Positions 7,167-10,854 of a stretch of DNA of 10,854 bases are shown here, piece by piece. Where the stretch lies: contig CALKAM010000041.1 in assembly GCA_937983105.1 (NCBI GenBank), positions 1-10,854 on the forward strand, in the 5' to 3' direction. Origin of the DNA: Planifilum sp021793745 (lineage in GTDB: Bacteria > Bacillota > Bacilli > Thermoactinomycetales > DSM-44946). The stretch's first letter is position 1; each line of letters opens with the position of its first letter. A program made the translations under genes and the position numbers. Under the pieces are notes generated by a model, which was not told the origin of the DNA, did no database searches, and saw nothing but the letters and a program-made list of their open reading frames with translations.

Positions 7167-7946
7167 ATGGCACGTGTTCTTGAACGGGAGACTTTAACGC
7201 CTCAGGGAGCGCCGCGCAAAACGCGGAAAGGGGTTTTTGTCCCGACCTTTCTGGTGATTGGAGGAGCGGCGGTCCTGGGGATCGTCAATAATCAGTTGTT
7301 GGCCGAAGTGTCGATGAATGTTTTCACGGGATCCCTGAGAAGTTTGGGATGGCTTTACCAGATCATCTCCATTGTCACCCTGGTGCTCATCGCCTTTGTA
7401 ACCTTTTCCCGATTGGGCAATATCCGGCTGGGAGGGCCGAAGGCCAAGCCCAAATACTCCTTTGCCACCTGGTTTGCCATGGCGTTGACCGGGGGAATTG
7501 CCACAGGGGTGATCACCTACGGCGTCAATGAACCGATCATCTACTTCGGGAACATCTAGGGGGAAATGGATCAAACCGGTGTGGAACCGGGAACGCCCCT
7601 GGCGGCGATTTATGCCATCGCCCGCTGTTTTTACAATTGGTCCTTTATCCCCTATGCCATGTATTCCTTGAGCGGACTGATCATCGCTTATATGTATTTC
7701 AACCGGCAGAAATCCTTGTCCGTTTCAGCGTCCCTGATCCCCTTGTTCGGCGAGAAGGTTACCCGGGGATTTTGGACGAACTTGATCGACACGATATCGG
7801 TGCTGGCCATCGCCCTCGGTTTGGCCTCCTCCCTCGGTGCAGGATTGGCCCTGGTGGGTTCCGGGATCGAATCGATATACGGCATTGACCAAGGGGTCGT
7901 TCTCTGGCTGCCGGCTTTCTTCGGCTTTTGGGGAAATATGCTATAA
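7167..7946 (+). pseudogene. BCCT-family transporter, nonsense-mutated and truncated
   Basis: The frame begins with a short basic cytoplasmic tail and transmembrane segments typical of betaine/carnitine/choline (BCCT) transporters. It includes FAMALTGGIATGVITYGVNEP (103-123), the equivalent of the glycine-rich segment of CaiT/BetP. Codon 131 is an in-frame amber TAG (7557-7559). The same frame then continues with a clear match to the family (EPGTPLAAIYAIARCFYNW...) up to TAA at 7944-7946. Together only 259 codons are present, against about 500 for the family, so the second half is gone. Similarity fades after VVLWL (about 7910), where the sequence becomes the promoter region of the next gene. 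The two open stretches are 7167-7559 and 7566-7946. If intact it would have carried quaternary ammonium solutes such as carnitine or betaine. The TAG probably replaces a sense codon; a sequencing error would repair it but not the truncation. Confidence 0.85.
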
Positions 7947-7947
7947 T
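7939..7947 (+). promoter_or_regulatory. Extended -10 promoter for the glycosyltransferase
   Basis: TGCTATAAT is a perfect extended -10 (TGN followed by TATAAT at 7942-7947). Extended -10 promoters need little from the -35, and the -35 position here (about 7919-7924) is indeed poor. Transcription would begin near 7954, giving a leader of about 170 bases. The element overlaps the last codons of the broken BCCT frame. Confidence 0.6.
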
Positions 7948-7953
7948 AAATAC

Positions 7954-8124
7954 TGCTGAAATAACGACCGGGTGGAAAGGAGGATCCGTCTACCCGCTTC
8001 GGAGGCGAGGATCCCCTCCGACAACAACATCCGATGGTGTGCGTTGTGCCGACAAGGGTTGGTTTTCTTCATGCATGACAGCCTTGTTTGTCTTGTTTGC
8101 GTCACGGCAAAGGAGGAATGGTCC
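7954..8124 (+). promoter_or_regulatory. Structured 5' leader of the glycosyltransferase
   Basis: Three consecutive stems can be drawn. The first is CGGGTGGA (7969-7976) with TCTACCCG (7989-7996), one G-U pair, loop containing AAGGAGG. The second is TCGGAGG (7999-8005) with CCTCCGA (8015-8021), loop 9. The third is ACAAC (8021-8025) with GTTGT (8043-8047), enclosing ACATC (8027-8031) with GGTGT (8036-8040). CCCCTCC (8013-8019) is complementary both to the first loop and to the real SD AAAGGAGG (8109-8116); the nonamer AAAGGAGGA occurs at both places (7976-7984, 8109-8117). This would allow pseudoknotting or SD sequestration. It matches no riboswitch class I know. Confidence 0.4.
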
Positions 8125-9498
8125 ATGTATGAAAGAAAATTGAACCGTCGGGGCATCGCCTTTCCCGCAAATCTTCCTCTCAAGGGCCGGTTTTCGGTTC
8201 CTTGGCTCGTCCCGCTGTATTTTCTCGCCCTTGGTGTCCTCTTCTTGGCCAATTGGAAGCTGGCCGTCACCCACAAGCTTTTTTTGGGAATTGCCGCATT
8301 TCCCATTTTGATTTATCTCCTGGCCCAACGATTTTTTTCCCTCGTCCATCACCCGCTGAAGCTCCCTCGATCCGCCCACCCGAAAGGCCGCTGCCGCGTT
8401 GCCGTTGTCCTCACCATGTACAATGAAGAACCGGAACTGGCCAAACAGGCGGTAAAAAGCCTGGCCAATCAGGATGCGGAGATCGATGAAATTTATGTCA
8501 TCGATGACGGAAGTCAGGATCCCTCCGCTTATCAGACGGTCGTCCAAATGATGAGGAAATGGGAAAATGCATCCCTCCGCGTCTCCTCAGACAGCGTGAT
8601 CGTTTCGGACGATCCCCTTCACCGGCCCCGATGGATTTTTCATCGCTTCCAAACCAACCGCGGGAAACGGAGAGCCCAATCCTGGGCCTTTCAAAAGACG
8701 GATGCCGACCTGATCGTCACGGTGGACTCCGATAGCGTCCTCGAACCCGATGCGATTCGGCGGCTCCTTCAGCCCTTTAAATATCGGGATGTGATGGCCG
8801 TCGCCGGCCAAGTGGAGGTGGCCAACGGGAAGGACAACCTGCTCACGCGGTTGACGAGCTTGCATTTCGACTATATCTTCAACACCGAATGCGCCGCCCA
8901 TTCCGCCACCGGCCATCTCTTGTACACCTCCGGCCCCTTGGCCGCCTATCGTCGCGAGGTGATCCAGGAACACCTGGACGACTATCTCCACCAAACCTGG
9001 TGGGGCAGGCTGGTACAGATGGGAGACGACCGCTTCCTCACTCGAAAGGCCAATGGCATGGGGCGGACCGTCTACCAATCCAGCGCCCGGTGTCATACGC
9101 GGGTCGCGGATACGTGGCGCCGTTTCCTGTCCCAGCAACTGCGGTGGGCCCGCTCCCTGTTCATCGAGAGCTTCCTTTCCCTGCGGGATTATGCCCTACA
9201 TAAGAAGGCGTTTCCCTTTCTGTGGAGTCTGGGTGAGTGTCTCCTTGCTCCCCTTCTGGTTCTTTCCTTGGTTTTGGATATCGCCTTCCGGGGCGAAGCG
9301 ATGGGCTGGACGCTGCTCCTCTTCTACGGCGGTTACCTGTTGGTCTTCACATTGCTTCGAAACCTTTCCCCGCTTCATAACCAACCGTTGGCTGCCCTTG
9401 GCTTCCTGCCGCTGCTGGGCCTCCTCCAATTCGGAGTGATTACCCTGATTCGCACCTGGGCCCTATTGACCCTCCATACCTCCTCCTGGAGCCGATAA
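8125..9498 (+). CDS. Hyaluronan-synthase-like membrane glycosyltransferase (GT2)
   Basis: A 457-residue processive family-2 glycosyltransferase in the cytoplasmic membrane. There are two N-terminal membrane segments (about 25-43 and 51-73). The GT-A catalytic domain follows: VAVVLTMYNEE (92-102), IDDGS (126-130) for the nucleotide sugar, VDSDS (200-204) as the metal-binding DxD, SGPLAAYRREV (269-279), GDDR (300-303) with the catalytic acidic residue, and QQLRW (337-341), the QxxRW motif of processive synthases. About four further membrane segments lie at 364-450. The motif set is closest to HasA hyaluronan synthases (about 420 residues). No UDP-glucose dehydrogenase or other hyaluronan gene is nearby, so the polymer is not known; chitin- or PNAG-like products are possible. 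SD AAGGAGG (8110-8116) is 8 bases before the ATG, which fixes the start; the frame is open upstream to 7972 but without a ribosome-binding site. Appears monocistronic. Confidence 0.88.
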   Translation: MYERKLNRRGIAFPANLPLKGRFSVPWLVPLYFLALGVLFLANWKLAVTHKLFLGIAAFPILIYLLAQRFFSLVHHPLKLPRSAHPKGRCRVAVVLTMYNEEPELAKQAVKSLANQDAEIDEIYVIDDGSQDPSAYQTVVQMMRKWENASLRVSSDSVIVSDDPLHRPRWIFHRFQTNRGKRRAQSWAFQKTDADLIVTVDSDSVLEPDAIRRLLQPFKYRDVMAVAGQVEVANGKDNLLTRLTSLHFDYIFNTECAAHSATGHLLYTSGPLAAYRREVIQEHLDDYLHQTWWGRLVQMGDDRFLTRKANGMGRTVYQSSARCHTRVADTWRRFLSQQLRWARSLFIESFLSLRDYALHKKAFPFLWSLGECLLAPLLVLSLVLDIAFRGEAMGWTLLLFYGGYLLVFTLLRNLSPLHNQPLAALGFLPLLGLLQFGVITLIRTWALLTLHTSSWSR

Positions 9499-9634
9499 TC
9501 CCCCCTTTGGGCTCCCCTTGTCGGCTGTTGGCCGTACCTTTCTCCGCGGCGCCCGTGACAGGTCATGATCGGTCGGTGGGTGAAGCCGCCACAGAGGCGT
9601 GGTCTCAAAGGGTGTCAAAAATGGGCAAAAGAGG

Positions 9635-9673
9635 AGCCTGGCCCGATCGGGATTCGGGGCCAGGCTTGTTTTT
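9635..9673 (+). terminator. Rho-independent terminator after the glycosyltransferase
   Basis: A perfect 10-bp stem pairs AGCCTGGCCC (9635-9644) with GGGCCAGGCT (9657-9666), with a 12-base loop and the tail TGTTTTT (9667-9673). It lies between convergent genes. Read on the minus strand the stem is followed by CCTCTTTT, so it may also stop, less efficiently, the operon from the right. The rest of 9499-9704 holds no gene. Confidence 0.88.
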
Positions 9674-9704
9674 CGGTGAACCGATTTCACCGGCGGTGGA
9701 GCAT

Positions 9705-9974
9705 CTATTCCACTTCCTTCAGGATTTTCTCGATGGAGGCCAGGCGCTCTTTTATCCCGGCGATATCCTCGGCCATCTGATTTTGATTCCGTAGGGTTTC
9801 CTTCTGCAATTCAACCGCCTTGGCCACCATCCTTTCGTGCTTTTCCGATTTATCCGCCAACCCTTTGGAATGACGCGTCTTTATCCAGTTGTTGAACAAT
9901 ACGGTACCGAGGGCGAGGAAAAGAATTGCAAATGCCATGCCTGCCAATGCCATAATCAGCTCATCCTTGATCAT
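9705..9974 (-). CDS. Small PspB-like membrane protein with coiled coil
   Basis: An 89-residue protein: a short start, one hydrophobic segment (about 6-28, LIMALAGMAFAILFLALGTVLF) and then a charged, heptad-like helix to the end (about 40-89). It finishes IKERLASIEKILKEVE. The layout, one N-terminal membrane helix followed by a coiled coil ending in an 'RIe.LE.IL' type sequence, is that of phage-shock protein B and small 'membrane anchor' relatives. Overall identity to PspB cannot be judged by eye, so the name is only structural. The ATG overlaps the stop of the ArsR gene as ATGA (9971-9974), and AAAGGAAG lies about 7 bases upstream, so the pair is translationally coupled. It may anchor or sense membrane stress, but that is inference. 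Confidence 0.75.
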   Translation of the reverse strand: MIKDELIMALAGMAFAILFLALGTVLFNNWIKTRHSKGLADKSEKHERMVAKAVELQKETLRNQNQMAEDIAGIKERLASIEKILKEVE

Positions 9975-10309
9975 GATCCACTTCCTTTCGGTTTGATGGT
10001 CAACGTTTCGACGGCCTTCGCGATCAGCTCCGGATTGATCGGGACATCAAAGGGAACCAGCTCGTAATACTTCATCGCTTTCCCGTCGTCGGAGAGCTCG
10101 AGGGTGCTTTTCACAATGCCCGCCTTTTCCATCTTCTTCAGGTGCATATACAGAAGCGGCCGGCTCATTTCCAACTCCCTGGCCAACTGACTGACGTATT
10201 TCCGTTCACGGCCCAGGATGGAAACGATCTGCAACCGATGGGGGTTGGCCAGCGCTTCCAAAAAGGTGAGCAGCTGATCTCCTGTAAGTTTCATGTCGGA
10301 TCGATTCAT
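9971..10309 (-). CDS. ArsR-family winged-helix regulator without cysteines
   Basis: A 112-residue DNA-binding protein. FLEALANPHRLQIVSIL (16-32) is the classic ArsR helix 1-2 signature. YVSQLARELEMSRPLLYMHLKKMEKAGIV (38-66) is the helix-turn-helix with the recognition helix SRPLLYMHLKKM, and the wing follows at about 68-85 (LELSDDGKAMKYYEL). There is not one cysteine, so it cannot sense metals through the thiol site of ArsR/SmtB; redox, ligand or protein signals are more likely. The frame is open far upstream, but the ATG at 10309 (just after the stop of the preceding gene) or at 10294 (MKLTGDQ) is sensible; neither has a strong SD, and coupling to the upstream gene is likely. It may repress its own operon. 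Confidence 0.85.
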   Translation of the reverse strand: MNRSDMKLTGDQLLTFLEALANPHRLQIVSILGRERKYVSQLARELEMSRPLLYMHLKKMEKAGIVKSTLELSDDGKAMKYYELVPFDVPINPELIAKAVETLTIKPKGSGS

Positions 10310-10314
10310 GGGGA

Positions 10315-10689
10315 TCAACCATTCGGTTGAAGATTTTTCATGATGTTCATGGTGAACAGGATGGTTCCGGTCAATACGATCACTCCTCCGGCTGCGCTTA
10401 AGGGGACGGCGGGGCCGACTTTTCCCATTCCGAACAGACCCATGGCGATGAAAAGCAGGGGAACACCGATCATTTTCAGCCAATAGTGGACCACTGCCAG
10501 CCGGCTTTTTCCGGCTTGCGGGAAGGCATGATATATCAGACCGGCCAGGGCCAGGGAGACCCATCCCAGCAAGTTGATGTGCGCATGGGCCGATGTGAAG
10601 GAGAACTGGTCGGTGATTCCCATATGGATCCCCAAGCCGACTCCGACGACAAAATAGAAGACGGCAACCTTGATGAAGCGGATAGCCAT
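10315..10689 (-). CDS. Mini heme-copper-oxidase subunit I-like membrane protein
   Basis: A 124-residue protein with four membrane helices (about 5-25, 37-57, 70-90, 98-118). The segment TSAHAHINLLGWVSLALAGLIYH (32-54) carries HAH (35-37) followed by NLLGW, the heme-ligand helix pattern of cytochrome oxidase subunit I and NorB nitric-oxide reductases. Further histidines are His22, His54 and His68. Full subunit I has 12 or more helices, so this is a stand-alone short relative. It may bind heme and sense or handle O2 or NO, but this is inference. SD AAAGGG lies 8 bases before the ATG. It is the first gene of a three-gene operon with an ArsR regulator 5 bases downstream. Confidence 0.78.
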   Translation of the reverse strand: MAIRFIKVAVFYFVVGVGLGIHMGITDQFSFTSAHAHINLLGWVSLALAGLIYHAFPQAGKSRLAVVHYWLKMIGVPLLFIAMGLFGMGKVGPAVPLSAAGGVIVLTGTILFTMNIMKNLQPNG

Positions 10690-10717
10690 TCAATTTACCC
10701 TTTCATAAGTAAGTCAT

Positions 10718-10725
10718 TGATATCA
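10718..10725. promoter_or_regulatory. TGATATCA palindrome, candidate operator
   Basis: A perfect 8-bp palindrome lies just downstream of the predicted transcription start of the minus-strand operon. Its position would suit a repressor such as the ArsR protein encoded in the same operon. It is short and could be chance. Confidence 0.25.
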
Positions 10726-10734
10726 TCTGTAAAT

Positions 10735-10763
10735 AAAATATTACATGTTAATTCACTTGTCAA
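10735..10763 (-). promoter_or_regulatory. Sigma-A promoter of the minus-strand operon
   Basis: On the minus strand TTGACA (10763-10758), a perfect -35, is followed after 17 bases by TATTTT (10740-10735), a 4/6 match to the -10. Transcription would begin near 10728, about 40 bases before the ATG at 10689. The spacer is AT-rich and contains ACATGT. Confidence 0.75.
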
Positions 10764-10854
10764 CGGTGGGGAAGCGGGGAGCTGAAGGCTGTGTATTCAG
10801 TGTTCTGGATGTTCAAAAGGATGCCTGCACGCTCGTTTAAGCGATTCAGGTTAG
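10764..10854. other. Right-edge spacer with no visible feature
   Basis: These 91 bases upstream of the minus-strand promoter show no gene start, terminator or repeat that I can support. Confidence 0.4.

Noticed and set aside
7557..7559. Amber codon read as pyrrolysine or by programmed readthrough
   Set aside because: The protein family has no such residue, no stem-loop typical of recoding was seen, and the gene is also truncated, so a simple nonsense mutation is more likely.
7972..8124. Longer N-terminus for the glycosyltransferase (51 more residues)
   Set aside because: The extension starts at GTG without an SD, would use most of the leader, and has no family-like sequence; the ATG at 8125 has a perfect AAGGAGG.
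7928..8143. A 71-codon frame bridging the transporter remnant and the glycosyltransferase
   Set aside because: It starts at TTG without a ribosome-binding site and runs across the -10 element and the structured leader; no conserved look to the peptide.
10310..10693. Long upstream extension of the ArsR frame
   Set aside because: It runs opposite in frame to the well-supported membrane protein gene on the same strand and its sequence is Arg/Pro/Ser-rich nonsense; the regulator fold begins at about 10294-10309.

Overview
The window looks like chromosomal DNA of a low-diversity-repeat, moderately high-GC member of the Bacilli. Genes have strong purine-rich Shine-Dalgarno (SD) sites (AAGGAGG, AGGGGAGG, GGAGGGGG), sigma-A-like promoters and classic hairpin-plus-U-run terminators. 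Codon use is GC-rich, and the style recalls thermophilic Thermoactinomycetaceae-like Firmicutes. That placement is inference from base composition and gene types; there is no rRNA or marker gene here. No tRNA, rRNA, CRISPR array or intact insertion sequence was seen.

Left edge (1-1366). A divergent intergenic region separates the first 11 codons of a minus-strand gene leaving the window (1-33) from a plus-strand gene (336-1067). The latter is a DUF1963/YwqG-like protein with two CxxC pairs and is visibly more AT-rich than its neighbours. It is followed by about 300 bases without a gene. These hold two overlapping, mutually exclusive inverted repeats just upstream of the next ribosome-binding site.

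Main operon (1367-6837, plus strand). Four tightly packed genes encode a FAD-dependent oxidoreductase (FAD_oxidored type), a multi-pass permease of the ion-transporter kind, a hydantoinase/oxoprolinase A-type ATPase with an unusual C-terminal part, and a small overlapping protein with a HExxH zinc-protease motif. A perfect 14-bp hairpin with a T6 tail closes the operon (6916-6952). No HyuB partner is present. The simplest reading is uptake of a small molecule, its flavin-dependent oxidation, and an ATP-dependent step by the HyuA-like protein. The substrate cannot be told from the sequence, and the set does not match a pathway I can name.

Middle (6838-9498). A promoter region leads into a BCCT-family (betaine/carnitine/choline) transporter that is a pseudogene: it has an in-frame amber codon and lacks its C-terminal half. 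A perfect extended -10 element (TGCTATAAT) sits at its broken end. It appears to drive a hyaluronan-synthase-like membrane glycosyltransferase through a leader of about 170 bases that can fold into several hairpins. A 10-bp stem terminator follows at 9635-9673.

Right end (9705-10763, minus strand). A three-gene operon with a TTGACA promoter encodes a mini heme-copper-oxidase-subunit-I-like membrane protein (HAHxN motif), a cysteine-free ArsR-family regulator and a PspB-like small membrane/coiled-coil protein. The genes are spaced 5 bases apart or overlap as ATGA, so they are probably translationally coupled. The regulator may control its own operon.
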